Program-made: the position numbers and the translations under genes | Source of the DNA: Mesocentrotus franciscanus | Taxonomy: Eukaryota > Echinodermata > Echinoidea > Camarodonta > Strongylocentrotidae | Length of the DNA: 64,000 nt | Direction of reading: 5' to 3' | Assembly: GCA_037976565.1 (NCBI GenBank) | Contig: CP137675.1 | Coordinates: 13,038,534 to 13,102,533, forward strand | In this document: positions 1-21,088 of the stretch, in pieces | Layout of the letters: every line of letters begins with the position of its first letter | How positions within the stretch are numbered: the stretch's first letter is position 1 | The notes under the pieces: model-generated | Database searches by the model: none | Told to the model about the DNA's origin: nothing | What the model saw: the letters and a program-made list of their open reading frames with translations, nothing else

Positions 1-406
1 GGAAAGCGCTTTATAAGCACCGTTTTTATTTTTGTTATTATTATAATTGAAATATTTAATTAAATCTTTTATATATGACTAAAAAATACAATCAATAGAC
101 CGGTATTTGGATTATTCCTCATAAAAAGCAAAAGAATCTCAACCGTGAACGGAAAACAAACAAACAGTAAACGTTAAAAGAAAAGTTGTGTAGCCATTTT
201 GATATAAATGATGATATATGTACTATTTAACATTGGACACTCATGACAGTTGCTAAAATTTATTATCCAATTTTCGAATATTTAAAGGAGAAATATCCCC
301 GAAACTTGAGAAAACAGTGATGTACTGATTTGAATTCTTAACGCAATACGAAAAAAAAAAAAAATCATGATCATCTTGCATCCAAGCCTCGTTACCTTGA
401 ATATGC

Positions 407-443
<37 letters not shown>

Positions 444-480
444 TTTATGTTTTAATTTCCAAAAATAACTTACACGATAT

Positions 481-511
<31 letters not shown>

Positions 512-2922
512 AGAGAAGGGTTATCATAATGTCAATTACCCTCTTTTTCTGATTTTGCACGGGGGCGCACGAACACAATTTAGTGCACATCTTTTTCCCT
601 CTGAAAATACATATTAGTTGTATTTGGCGGGGTCATGTCCCCCCTTACCCCACGACCGCCCCGCGTTATAGTCTTTAATGCACTTCTTTTTCCAGGTAGG
701 CATATATATTACATTACACTTCATGACCTTTACGAATTTAAGTCCATTACATACAGTATACTGGCGCAAAATACCATCACGTGACTACTTTGCATATTGC
801 AGGGTGTGCCCCGTAATGAACAAGCACAATTTGTAGGACGATTAATGCATTTGTGCATGCTTGCGTATATTTGTAGCTTAACCGTATCATCATCATCATC
901 ATCTGGACAAACCGTCATGCATAATTCATGAATGTTTGTTGTTTTCCTGCTGACTCAGCCAATTATGGAGTGTGTCTTCATAACCCCCGAGTGTGTGAAG
1001 AGGCACTTGGCACGCAGCCAAAACAATGTTACTCCGCAAGGGAACTATATGATTTCAAGTTCAGTTGGATCTTCTCATCACGACTAGCTCATCAGGGATG
1101 CTCCATTGACTAACCCGGATGATACATCAACTTATTATCCCATTTCTTAAAACTTTTCACCACCCACGTTAATATCCCACATGCTATGCCTATTGTGTGT
1201 AATAGATATGCATTGGGATAAGTTATGAAGATTATTATGAATGGTCATCAATATACCCCTTCAATGCTCCAATGGCCTTTAATAAGTTGAAATTTAATGT
1301 AAGTCGTCGAAGTCACCCGATTTTCACGTTATTGAACAAATTTTAAGAAGTGTGATATCTATGATGATGATTATGACCAAGAGGTCATTGACCCTTATCC
1401 TACATATCAATGATAGCCCTGTAACAAACTTCATTTGTAAAGAAATGCCTCGCTTCATTTAAGTTAGGTTTGCCACTTAGTCCACATCTATGTAGTCATG
1501 CTTTGTCCACTTAGGCGATCGAAAATGACATTTTTATATATTCTCAGATGATTATGAAGATAAATATGATTGATTTACCTGATTTTTGAGCAAACCTCCG
1601 TGTTAAATCAATACACACTTATGGTCGAAAACTTCTGTTTCAAGTCCGTCATAATGTAACCCCAGTATAGCTTTAGCATGTATTGTTTTCTGCGATATTA
1701 TTACCAAATTATCTTTATTTCAACCATCTTTTACCATAGTTGATTCACATTTAAGTCTCTGGACTCTCATTTCAAAGTGATAATAATCCCTGTATAACAT
1801 TCATTTACACGTTTTTCGAATTATTCCTCTGGTGCCCGGTCTCGAGAGAGAGAGAGCCCTACCGAGTACCCGAGTAATCCAAATCACTGCTTGGCAAAAA
1901 CCAGGATCCACTGTAAACTTTTGTTTGGAAGATACAAAAAGACCCTCCGTATAGATAGTAAAAACGGACCAGAGTTACTTGCCGTCTATTTAAAATGCTT
2001 CTTCGAACTTCATGAATAACCATAGTGCATGCCTCCATAGTTTGAAAATTTGGCGGGAAAGGAGTATTATGTAGATCCAGGCAAGCGGCGGTCGGGTTCT
2101 CTTTTTTGACGGCTGCGCGCTAATCTAGAAATAAAACTATTCCCCATTATTCAACTATTTTTAATATGAATAACTGCTTCTTTGACTACCTGAATGGGCT
2201 ACTCATTGCCTGACATGGAAACATAAAGGCCGTGGATTCATCCACAGAGATGCTGTATCACAACAGCTGATTGAGACGACAAATTCGTCACCATGGTTTC
2301 CGTGAAACATCCACGCAACTTGGAACCTCTGGTCAAAAGTGCAGTCAGTGATTCGACTGTAAGCCTGATTTATTCAGTATTTAATGCACAATATACTGTT
2401 TTTTAAATAAATTTTACAGCTTTTTAAAGGATCCGAATACTTCCCCATGTATTGCCCGACCTATCAGCAAACAACCATGTCGTTTTTCGGCTTGATTATT
2501 ACTATCTTTGAATCAACAGATCGTCACCGTGGATCCTGGAATCAGTGACACAGAGTGCGTGCCATGCATTGATGGGGCACTGGCATCTAGGGGGTCGGCC
2601 GGGTGGGGGGCACTGGTCTTCTGGATGAAATGTGAATTAATAAGGTCATCGAAGAGGTGGTGTGTGTATCGGGGGGGGGGTAGGGGAGGTAGGAGGAGTC
2701 CGATCCTGTTTCAAGTTACTTTACCTCTTCCCTTCCATTCATTTCATATTCTCCATTAGTTATTTTTTTTCCCCTCAGTCCGACATTCGATTGGTGTTGG
2801 GGCGGCATGTGCGGACCCCTTTCTTGGTGACATAAAAACTGGTCTTATGTTTTACAGTGTAATTCAGAAGTAGTTTGGACGATACTTTGTTTGCAATTAT
2901 GTCTTTGTTAGAACTTTGTTAT

Positions 2923-3053
2923 GGGCCCTAAGTTCCATAAAACTTCTTATCAATAACGAATGCTGAAGTTTTATGACCAGTTTGCTCTCAGCCAATCAAA
3001 TGCAATGATCATCAGTAGCTTATAACAATTATAAGTTTTATGAAACAGGGCCC
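2923..3053. mobile_element. Short foldback element (MITE-like)
   Basis: Ends GGGCCCTAAGTTCCATAAAA on the left and GGGCCCTGTTTCATAAAACT on the other strand of the right end; about 131 bp. No coding capacity and no clear target duplication. Confidence 0.65.
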
Positions 3054-3329
3054 TGCGTTAAGGATAATTTTACTTGGACCTTTAGGGATAATGGTATACA
3101 TATGCCGACACGTTTCTCAGTCATCTCTGTTGAAATAAAATAATGAAAAAACTCACTTTATTTTCAAGATTTCATGCTTTCCTGCCGTGAACCATATTAC
3201 GATGCAGCTCTTGGCACATACATGTACATGAGCATAAAACTTTGCTGTTTGGTTTATAAGCCTTATAATATATATACCTTTCCATGTTCAATATTGTGTG
3301 CCGATTACTACCCTGGCTTTAACCTATAG

Positions 3330-3475
3330 CTGCCATAAGGCGCTCAGCATTCAAGGAATATTATAGCCTACCTATACCATGGTATACCATTTATCACACC
3401 TGGGTCGAGAGTGGCAAACGTATAGATTAATGTCTAATTGTCAAAGGACATTAGGACTATTGTAAGCAATATAGC
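3330..3475 (-). mobile_element. SINE fragment
   Basis: Contains 'acacctgggtcgagagtggcaaa' type sequence and 'caaaggacatta', the reverse complement of the body of the tRNA-derived SINEs at 31,033 and 46,688. The tRNA-like head is missing. Confidence 0.55.
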
Positions 3476-4559
3476 TCGCAATTGTGACAGGAGATATTTA
3501 CAAGACGTCCAAGCCTTTTTTAAAATTTCTTCCCAATTGACATGATTGAGGTGAACAAAACAGACATTGATATCATAAAATCAAGCTTGATTTTTCTCTG
3601 AAGTTACTCGTATACGCCTGTCACTGAATTAGACAGGCTTCTTCATGTAACTTATTGCATTCAAAGCAACCGTGAGGAACACTAATTCCTAATTGTTATT
3701 ACGAACTTCAACGGCAGAGGTACTATCTTGAAAGACATTACACTTTTATAGTGTTATGCCTAGTGATTTTGTTGTATGCCAGTCTGCCATCACGTGAACA
3801 TTGATATACTTTACAGACCTGAACATAACTCCCACAAAAAGTATCCGTATAGTATAGACATGCTAATACTCAGAATAAAGAGCACGGAGTGCTTTGCATA
3901 TGATATTAAAAATAAAAGCTCCCCAAATACACACACATGCTTTTGGGGATAATAATAATGAAAAGGGTCAAGAACTCGGGGACAATGGTGGTGGCTGTCA
4001 CACTGACTACTTTTAAAGAGCAAGACATGGTATATGCCACCCTTTTGTTCTTTGAGATATATTGATAATAATAATTAAAAAAAAATACCATGTTAAGTCA
4101 CTTCAGGAACTGAATATTTGAAATAATGTACGAATGAACATACATACATACATATATATAATTATATATACACTCATTTAGTCTGGCTATAATAACGTAT
4201 AAATAGCTTTGATGTGGTATAAAAATAATTCTGGTAACATTTTAGAGTATGGTATTTCTAAAGTACATATGTAGGCCTATACCTATAGCCTTGCACATTT
4301 TCTTTCCTAAAAAGTTCACTGGTCCAAACTTTGTGGCGATGGTAATTGGTATAGAGTATATAATAGTTCATAATATCACCAGTGATGTAGTCTACCTCCG
4401 CAGTCGCATATCAATGTTACAGTGAACTTGTCATCAATTTTCACTTATCACATCTAGGATTTTTATGTCACCGCGATAAACAAATTTGTTTACTTAAAAA
4501 AATGTTCGAAGTTACAAGTTTTGGTCAAATTGGGTAAGCCGCCGACCTATCATGAGAAC

Positions 4560-5029
4560 TTCGACAAATGTTTATAGACAGTATAGTCTCTATTGGCCAG
4601 GTGGACAGTCACGTGACGAGTCGGGCGGATGTGTACTAGGAAGATTGTTTACTTGTAAACAATTTGTTTTGGTTAGCCCTGAGCACCAGTGCGGGCGACC
4701 CCTACGGTAAACAACAATCTGAACCTTCGCCATTTTTTACGGAAATTGAGGTCGATGCGGACAATGCGAGGAATGAGAAAGTTGCTCTGAGTAGTCCTGT
4801 GGTGTTTGGCTTCGCTGTTGCCCATATATTAAAATATGATATCTGTGGAAATTAATACGGGATATGATTTTTCTTTCCTATCGTGTTGCGCTTGAATCGT
4901 AATATTGTCAACTTTCCATTTTGACGACCCCTCGTTCACGGGATCCTCCACTATTGGCCGGAGATTTGAATATCACGGGGACTCCGAGGTCATTTGTAAC
5001 CCCTGCGCCATTTCATGTTTTGAACAGGT
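4560..5029 (+). promoter_or_regulatory. Candidate promoter and non-coding first exon for p66
   Basis: More CpG than its surroundings, with two inverted CCAAT boxes (TATTGGCC near 4592 and 4952), a CACGTG E-box near 4612, and two GCCATTT YY1-like motifs (near 4730 and 5006), followed by AACAG|gtaaca, a plausible splice donor at 5030. p66 coding exon 1 must be joined to an upstream exon, and this is the best-looking patch upstream. Inference only; a 62-codon open frame inside it resembles nothing known. Confidence 0.25.
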
Positions 5030-7528
5030 AACAATTACAATGTAATTTTTTTACTGCTGTATTTTTCGTCAATATATTTAAACCGTATAATTACATTCAT
5101 AATGGCAGTCTAACACCTAATTATTGTCCGAAACGATACGGATATCTCAAAATTCATGCCGTGTTTCCCCTCCAGCTCTCCATGGAAGTGGCGATGCGGT
5201 AACCCCCTTCGAAAATGAACATCGGAGTTTGAATGAAAGTACGGATAACTTTTGGAAAACGTTACATATTTTTGAAATACTACGTGATACGATCAAAATG
5301 GCCGTACATATTAAATCCAATAACTAATGTTGACTTAGTACATCCTTTAATTTTCTTGTATTTGAAACATGAAAAGAGAAATCATGTGTCTAACAGATAA
5401 ATACTTCTACGTGAAGCGTCTTTTTGTGTATGTGTTTTGTGTGTAGTAATATCGCGCGCCACGTTTTACTCAAGAAGTCTATGGGAATAATGCCTGTGTA
5501 CGTGTGTGTATCTGGGGATTTTTTTTTTGGCGAAGCGTGTGAATTACGGTATACAAGCATGTGTGTGCAATACTATTCGCCGGGTCATGACAAGCGACGA
5601 AGAATGAATCTTGATCCAAAGTAATGTGTTATGTCTAAACTCTTATTTCTATCAGTTTCAAAAATTGTACAAAGATCTCAGTTGAAAAGTAGAAGGTAGA
5701 ATATTACTAGTATCGTATTATACTGAGCAGTGAGCCGAGCAAGATTATTTTTTATAAAATAACTTGCAACATTATGATTGAGGACTCTGCTCTGAGACGT
5801 CAGATTTTTCAGACAACTTGCCATTGCCAGATTCCATTTACTCAGTTGCAGTGTAAACTCTAAACCAAGATTAATTAAATTACTTTTGGCAGAAAATTTG
5901 CTAATTTCTCTCAAAATTTGCTAATTTCTCTCAATATTTGTTCGATTTTCTGGGTTTTCATCTGCATTAAATGCCATTATTTTTCAAGAAGGCCACCTAT
6001 AGTCTACTCATTATCAAACTTATTAAAGATCGTCCGCACAAACGAGGTTCGTCTTCGTAAACACGGACAGACGCGTCCGCAAAAATAAGGATCGTCTGCA
6101 TTTTCACTTCAAATAATTTTTTTTTGTACTCCCCTTGACTGGGGGTATTTTATTACGCGGAATCCGTTTTTCGCATCGCAGGCACGCGGATCGGGAACCC
6201 GAAACCTGCAGAGTGCAAAAAGAAAAAACACATTTTGTCCGCGTATACAAGGATATCCTCGTTTACGCCGATGATCCTCATTCTCGGACCAGCGCCCCCT
6301 ACTAATGATAAAGTTTTCATGCTAAGGCCAGTAAGGGATTTGAAATATGAAATTCCTCATAACTAAAAATTTGACATGAACTTAAAACATGCACTTGTAT
6401 GGCCAGAGGGCTTATTTAAAATCATGCATCGGGTCATTGCGTCTGGTCAGGTTACTCGGGTCATTGCGTTACACGAACTTTTGTGAAACGAAAATGGAAA
6501 ATCATATTTCAGTTAAAATACATGTACATATTTGTGCAAAAGCAAGTAAATAGGTAGTGAGCACTAAAAATAATTTGTTGTTGTTGTAATCAACACACAC
6601 ACCCCCCCCCCCACCCTTTGAGCAAAAAAAAGAAGGTGAAGTTGTGGTTACCATGTTTATAGGCAGGAGGTTTTTTCATAAACCGGGAGTTTCTACATCG
6701 AAGCGGAAGAGTGGGAGGAAGGGCGTGGTAGGGGGAGTCTCCCGCTACGAGCTGGTGGCGTGAGACTCCCTCCAAATGCGGGAGGGTTGACAGCCCTGGA
6801 TCATAATGCCAGGTTAATCAGTAGGCACACACATGTACACTATGCAGCATACTATGCTACATGTATGTCTGTCACTCACAGTGTTAGGCTAACTTCTATA
6901 TGGCCTAAATGTACAGAAGGCACTGAGTGCAAGACTTTCTATACCGGTAGATGTAAACAAAAAATATTAAAAAACCGTACAAAATACTACAAATGAAGAT
7001 CTGTGCTAATCTCATAGCAAGATGTTGTAAGTGCAGAAAGTTCCGGAATTTGAATCTGGAGAAAAGGACAATAAAAGTATGTTTCAAAGTAGCAGTTTTG
7101 GTAGATGTTTAAATGTCCTGGATTCTGGCTTGACAAAAACCGATGAATATGAACGTAACCCTTAGCCTATAGATGCAATAGCTTCATTTAAATGATTGGA
7201 AAGATGCAAAGTTGTGTACCCTGCCCATTTATGTTTTAGAAGGGAAAACAATTTTACAAAAGCTTTTTTGTTCATGTAGATTGAGCTTGGGCAAAAAAAA
7301 GAGGGAAAAATATTGAAATTAAAATTTATTGTTTATGTATGAAATCCAAAATGGCTCATGTGAACTTAAGACTTGAAAATATTTTTCTGTGATGTATCAA
7401 CTTACCAAATCCATTCAACATGTACATGCATGTACTGTATTACTGTAAGGGTAAATTATGTATGTTTAATGTTTTAGACATGTTTTCCCTGATTATTGCA
7501 TACATGTACATGTATGTCTACACATGTC

Positions 7529-7800
7529 ATTATTAAGGGCAATCCAACCTTTGTACGAAGTTATACAAAAGCAGAAAAATTAGAGGAACAGGATGGCGAA
7601 AGTTTGACATGAACCGGACCAATAATAAGAGAGTCCTTAATGTTTGAAATATGAAATCACTATTGCTATGCGAATCTCAAATTGGCAATTTTATCAGTGG
7701 ATTGTTCTGACACTGTAGTCAAACTTTCACCAGTCTGCTTCTCCGATATTTCTGCTCTCCTTTCAAGTTGTTTGCTCTTAAGGTTGGATTTCACTTTTAA
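7529..7800. mobile_element. Foldback-like element
   Basis: Begins 'ttaagggcaatccaacct' and ends with 'cttaaggttggatt' in opposite orientation, with an internal 'gaaagtttgacatg'/'tcaaactttcacc' pairing. A related piece with 'ggttggattgcccttaa' lies at 26,085-26,292. Confidence 0.5.
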
Positions 7801-8335
7801 GAACGAATGAATTTGACCAAAAAAAAAAAATCATCTTTAACAGGCAGCTTACAGAGATTTCTCTTGTTAAAGATGTGTCTCCTACATTGTACACGGACAT
7901 TTTTACCCAATTATGTACATTTACATGTACATGCATGGGTCAAGTTATAATCAAAAGGACAGCATGTACATGTACTGTGTGTACATAAAACATACATGAC
8001 ATACATGACATGTATGTTTGACGTTTTAGCCACCCATGTACATGTACGGTATGTGATGAACATTTACATTGCATGTAGTCAAATTAGGCCAGACATTAAT
8101 TATCATATGACGTTCATGATGGCTGATTTAAAAATAACTCCAGGAAGTTGGATATTCAGATTTAGCAGATTAGATGCATGTCCTCGTCTCTTCCAGCAAG
8201 ATACTGGCTTGTAAATCATGTGAAAGTTGGTACAACTGGAGAAAAAGCTTTCAAAATGTCTTTATAGTGATGATGTTATCTTGAATGATGTCAATATATA
8301 CATGTAGATTAAAGGCATCGTCTAACAATGTTAAG

Positions 8336-8530
8336 ACTGTAGTGTTATAAAAACCGTTTGGAAAACGAAAAATGAAATTTTGATTTCCAATCATAAATAT
8401 CTTGATAATCAGATGGGCGATCGGCTTGTAAAAGTCATGGGATTCCTGACTGACCTAAAGGTTTATAATTATGATTGCAGCATGAGCAAAATCTAGGAAT
8501 TTGTTTCAGAATCTGAGGCAATGTTACCGA
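8336..8530 (+). repeat. Dispersed repeat, copy 1
   Basis: Shares a long near-identical stretch with 48,799-48,985, for example 'catgggattcctgactgacc' and 'ataaatatcttgataatcag'. Same orientation, non-coding. Confidence 0.85.
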
Positions 8531-10858
8531 GTCACTTTAACATATTGGAAAGAGTGAAGATAATCGTGGACCTCAACTTTCAAACTGTGCGAATGAGGGT
8601 ATGATAGATGTATAATTTGCAATAATTTTAATGATGTACAGTATGTATTTCTTTGATTATGTGATATAATACAGATTAGCATCTTTAAAAGATTGATAAT
8701 GAGTTACATGTAATACAGATTATAGTAAACTTGTTGTAACATCCTAGTCAACATCTTTGTTTTTTTAGCACAATTGTGGCATTGAATGAAACATCTCAGA
8801 GCCCAATGAACCATGACTGATCATGCTCTGTGTACGTGATCAATTATTGACCTAACTTGTGTTCCCAAGGTGACCTGGGTTGATGACGTCATCTTAAAGT
8901 AGCATTCCTCACTTACACAGGCATAAACATTGTCACATTAGTCTTGCATCTAGTTTATGTAGGTAAATTGTGTGTGTGCTTAATGTCTGTACTATACATC
9001 CTACGTGCATGTGTGTGTGTGTGCTGAGGACGTGTGTGTATGTGTTGGGGACTCCAGTTGGACGTTCAGTTGCACTATATACCTGCGTAAGGGACAAACA
9101 TGCCAAGACTGTAATGGAACTTTAATAACTATTCCTGAAGGTGTGTGCAGTTTCTATTGCGCAGTGATACACTGTTTGTGCGACTGAGACAAAATGTAGT
9201 TGCAACCTTTCAATGGAGGCCTGTATGTACATGTATGTATGTAACAAAACCTACAGCCTTATGTGGGCTTGTATAGCTTATTTGCGCTAAGAGATTTTCT
9301 AGCTATTCTGCCTTCAAAAGAAAAATTCCCTTTGTCCTGCTCTCTTTCTTTGTGTGTCCACGCAGTTAATGATTCAATACCCCCATAGTTGACCCTGGCC
9401 ACTCTTGTGTTCCACCCATACAATGATGAGCATGTAGGTATAGTGCTACATGTACGTGTTTAAAACATCAGGTCATTTTGTGAACTGTTTTTTAAAAACT
9501 ATCTACATGTATGTACTGGACTGGCAGTGTATACAGTATGTATGCTTGTAGTTTCCTCTGTATTTTACAGTTACTTTACCTAAAGTATTTTAAATGTCAT
9601 ACCTATACTATGCATTGTACATGTAGAATTGAGATTCAATTTTTACAATGCTATTTTGTTACAATTGTATCAGTGTATTTGTGTGGCAACTTAGAATTTT
9701 CCATTTTGTTTGGCATACTTTTAAAGGATTTAAAAAAAAAGTATATAGGAGGCCATTTTTATTGCAGAAAAAGCAATTTGAAAAAAAACATTAAAAAAAA
9801 AAAAATACATGTACATTGTAACTACCATTTACAATTTTACACTACTGGAACAACCCATAAAAATTGTTGGTATTTGCCTACCGGTATTCTGTTTTTGTGT
9901 GTGAGTTGTACGGATGAGCCACTTTGTTGTGATCTGCATGATTTAGCATGGAAGCTAGGACTCGAAGGAGAGTCAAGTGACCAAAAACCGGAATACATTT
10001 AGTTCACCGGTGTTTTGTGTGCAAGCATTTACACTGCAAAAAATAGTGGAGTTCCGACTGGCGTTTAAAAAAAACACACTCCAGAAGGTGGGTTTTTTGA
10101 TATGATGTTTTTGGTCATGTATTTGGGTAGTTGCCTAGCAACCTTGTAGAAAACTCTGGAATTCAAGAAAAACCAATGGTTTTTGCTTGCAGTGTAAATG
10201 AAGCTAATTTAGCTGTTTAATACCAGTGGAGAGGACAGATAATACCTTGCCCCTTTTTCAATGTTAAGTACATACATGTATACACATGTATATTAACAAA
10301 AAGGTCATAGCAAGATTAATCCCAATTGGTGCTAAATAAAATTACGCGCTCAGCCTCTCTCATCATGCTCTTAATTCCTGCGTACTTCCTATTTTTCATA
10401 TACGCTGTCCTTCATTCATGCGGTCCACACCCACTCACCTCTTTTCTTTTGTATAATCTTGTCCATGTAGCTCATAATTCTACCCTTGTGCTTCCACACT
10501 ACGTCTTATGGTATAGGTACATGTATGTTGATACCTGTTTTCTTCAGTAGTCTCCGTAGACACAACACTTGTTTAAAAAAAGAAATTGTTATTGTGTTAA
10601 AGCCAAAGGTAATGCAAAGTTTTGGGAAATTCTGAAATTGGATGAATAGTAATTCTTTAAATTGTTGATATGTTTGGATGCCCCTGGCCCTGTGGATGTA
10701 TTATAAGCACTACAAATTTTGCACTTCTGCTTTCGAGCAAATTGAATACCGGTAATCAAAATTTACCGGTGCTCCCTGTAAATTTCAAATATTTCAAATA
10801 GCGCCTAAGGCCATTCCATGGTAGCTGTGACCATGAAAAGCTCAGAATATGCAGTTCT

Positions 10859-11004
10859 GGGGGGCATTTCATCAACAATTGTCCAGCGACAACCGTCAGC
10901 GCTGACTAAATTTGACCAATCAGAGGCCTGGAAAATAGTCGGTGAAAATGATATTAGTCGGTGAAAACCACCGACTAATTGTTTCATGAAACGCCCCCCC
11001 CCCC
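10859..11004. mobile_element. Short foldback element (MITE-like)
   Basis: Starts GGGGGGCATTTCATCAACAA and ends in the inverted 'tttcatgaaacgcccccc'; the inner arms contain 'agtcggtgaaaa' repeats. About 146 bp. Confidence 0.6.
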
Positions 11005-11993
11005 ATATATAATTTCCAAATGGGAATTGCAAATCAGTCGATTGTAGTCAAGAAACATTGTTTTAAAGCTAAAGTAATATCAGTCTTGAGAGGGCGCTAT
11101 TTAACATAAAGAGTTTATTATTTACAATTTCATCACTTTAGACTCGATTTCAACTGCGACAACGATCATTGAATATTGTACACTGTAAAATCGCATATGC
11201 TTCCAATATGTTCATTTGAACCAAATTCATGACCCCATACCAAAACTTTGTAATACCTTTAATTTGTTATAACATTATTTGTTGAGGGGTCCACACTCTA
11301 CAAGCTATGCTTTTTACTGGATCCCTCCATTTTCACTTGACATATAAATCTACAGCAACATTTTTTTTCTTCTTCTTCTTGATTTAGATTGTATGATACT
11401 ATGATATGATTATCGTATAATTCCTTGTAACTAAATTATGAAATGTACATGTATAAACAAAGTTTTTTGTTATGAAAAGAAAAATAACATGTACACTTGT
11501 ATAATTACTTTTGTATACTTTGTAAAATGTTGTTTGTAATTAAGTAATTTATTTATTGTACATAATTTGTGTTTTTCTTGTTGAAAATGGAAATAAAACT
11601 TGAACTTGGACTTGTACGTGTACAGTACATGTATGTACAAGACTACAAGTAGGTCCGGAATCTTGCCTCAGAGTAGGGGTGTATGAAGGAGCAATTAATG
11701 AAAGCCAAATAGTGAAGCCTAAACTTAAAGTACACTGTACTTGTCTTGTACCAATCATTTTTGGGTAAAAATCAAATTTTAAGGTACAAAAATGGGAGTA
11801 AGGCAAATGTGAGCTACGTGAAAAAAAGACATCTAGAAATGACCGACCCCAAAAAAAAAACAAAACAAGAATCTAGATCTTCTACACATGAAAATAAAAA
11901 ATAATACAGTGATATTTGAGGATGAAGAGCTCTATAATCATGCTCAATTATACAGGGAATTCTCTTACAATATGTCAAAAGGAACAAAGATCT

Positions 11994-12232
11994 GGGGTGG
12001 TATTCTGAAAACGATGTTATTTGTCATAACTAGTTAAGATTAGGACAGGTCATTGGTTTATGCCTGCACAAAGCTGGCTGCTTTTGCGTAAAGTTAAAAG
12101 AGATATCTGTGTAAGCACTAAGCATCAATGGTAAGTGTTAGTTTGTACATGCAAGTTCAGTTGGTTATGACAATTTGAATTAACATCGTTTTCCTAACCT
12201 AAAAGATAACATCGTTTTCAGAATACGGCCCC
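11994..12232. mobile_element. Foldback element with GGGGTGGTATTCTGAAAAC ends
   Basis: Left arm GGGGTGGTATTCTGAAAACG followed by 'atgttat'; right arm inverted 'ataacatcgttttcagaata' then 'cggcccc'. About 239 bp, just upstream of p66 coding exon 1. End resembles the TTA-flanked element at 21,089, but no clean target duplication is visible. Confidence 0.6.
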
Positions 12233-12611
12233 TAAAATAAATTCTCCCTGAAAGTTATGAATACATGTACATGTTGCTCATGTGATGGGTTTTTTGAATT
12301 CTTAGCATTGTATTAGAATGGGACAGTGATTGTGTGGGTGTCTTCAGATCAGTATTAATCATTCACTGTTTAAATGTCAGACATTCACAACAATGAAAAT
12401 AGGGACTGTTTTTTGTTTTGTTTTGTTTTTTGAATTGTCACCTTAGCCAAATCTTTGTAATAAGATCAAATTTCAGTGCTTGTGACATTGCATGATATTG
12501 CATAATATTGCATAATATACTTGATTATTTTGATGTTGTATGCATGCACAAGCAAGATATTGTAACAGAATTTATTTTGATTGTATAATCTATACAGATC
12601 CAGACTGCACT

Positions 12612-20203
<7,592 letters not shown>

Positions 20204-20219
20204 GAAATTTCTGAGACTG

Positions 20220-20860
20220 CTTCTCCTGTAGGTTCCCTCTCCCAGTTTCAGCTAACCCTGAACACTGATGTGGCTCCCTAAGGAACAGTCTATTAACATC
20301 ACAGTCTTTTCCTTCTGTAGGTTCTCTCTCCCTGTTTTGCCTATGACTGATGTAGTATGATCCATAGAAGAAAAAAAATTATGGGTTTCTTATAACCTTC
20401 AGTTTGAAAATGTTTAGAACATGGCCTGGGCTATCTTGATTCTATAATTCACGTGTATGCATCTGCTGTAGGTTTTCCCTGCCCATTCCACCTATCTGCT
20501 GTAGTCACAGATGTGGTTCCCCTATGGTACAATCTGACATCTCGGACTCTCCGGTCGGTTCACTCTCCCTGTTCTACCTGTCTCTGGTCCCTGATGCGGT
20601 ACAATCCATAGCAAAATGTATGGACTTATAACTTTCAATTTTAAAATGGTTAGAACATGGTCTGGGCTATCTTAATTCTATATATCACATGCGTGTGCAT
20701 TCCCCTCTAGGTTTCCTCTACCCATGTCCACCCATCTCTGATCATCCATGGGATTCTCTCTGGTACAAAACATATGTACTTATCATAACCTTCAGTTTAG
20801 AAATGGTTGGAACATGGCCCGGGCTCTCTCGATCCCATACACTATAATGAAGTCTATATG
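20220..20860 (+). repeat. Three degenerate tandem repeats in the p66 3' UTR
   Basis: The block 'taaccttcagttt...aatg.ttagaacatgg.c.gggct' recurs at 20393, 20629 and 20786; each is preceded by a 'taggtt.cctct.cc' block. Spacing is uneven (236 and 157 bp), so the array has diverged and lost segments. Confidence 0.75.
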
Positions 20861-21088
20861 CATAATTTATCAGTTATGAGTGGTTCCCAAACTAGCCAGT
20901 GCTAGCTTCTATGTGCTTATGGAGAAATGTACTTACTATATATGTTGGAGGGAATGGCTTCCCCAGAGACAAGTGCATATTAGCTTGCTATCATATACCT
21001 CTTCGTAATATGAAAAAAATTATCCTAACACATGTATATCAAGGTACTTTGACATAAATTGGTTTATATTTCTCTGCTTCTTCTCTTA

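Larger units (their letters stand above)
1..4559. other. Non-coding flank upstream of p66
   Basis: No supported gene. Contains an AT microsatellite (412-438), a GA microsatellite (480-512), a foldback (2923-3053) and a SINE fragment (about 3,330-3,475). A CpG-richer patch at 2,050-2,120 has an E2F-like TTTGGCGGGAAA at 2049-2060 and is followed by an ATG open frame ending in a gtaagc donor at 2361-2362; see findings. Confidence 0.6.
5030..12597 (+). other. Probable first intron of p66
   Basis: No recognised coding exon. Many TACATGTA/TGTACA palindromes (especially 7,380-8,060), foldbacks at 10,859-11,004 and 11,994-12,232, and the dispersed repeat at 8,336-8,530. Intron status depends on the candidate first exon ending at 5029. 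Confidence 0.4.

Noticed and set aside
4664..4855. 63-codon open frame in the candidate promoter
   Set aside because: No homology and no conserved features; more likely 5' UTR or chance.
9511..10002. 163-codon open frame on the + strand, the longest outside p66
   Set aside because: AT-rich composition, Lys and Cys/Tyr runs from poly(A) and TACATGTA-type sequence, no domain, no supporting splice context; likely chance.
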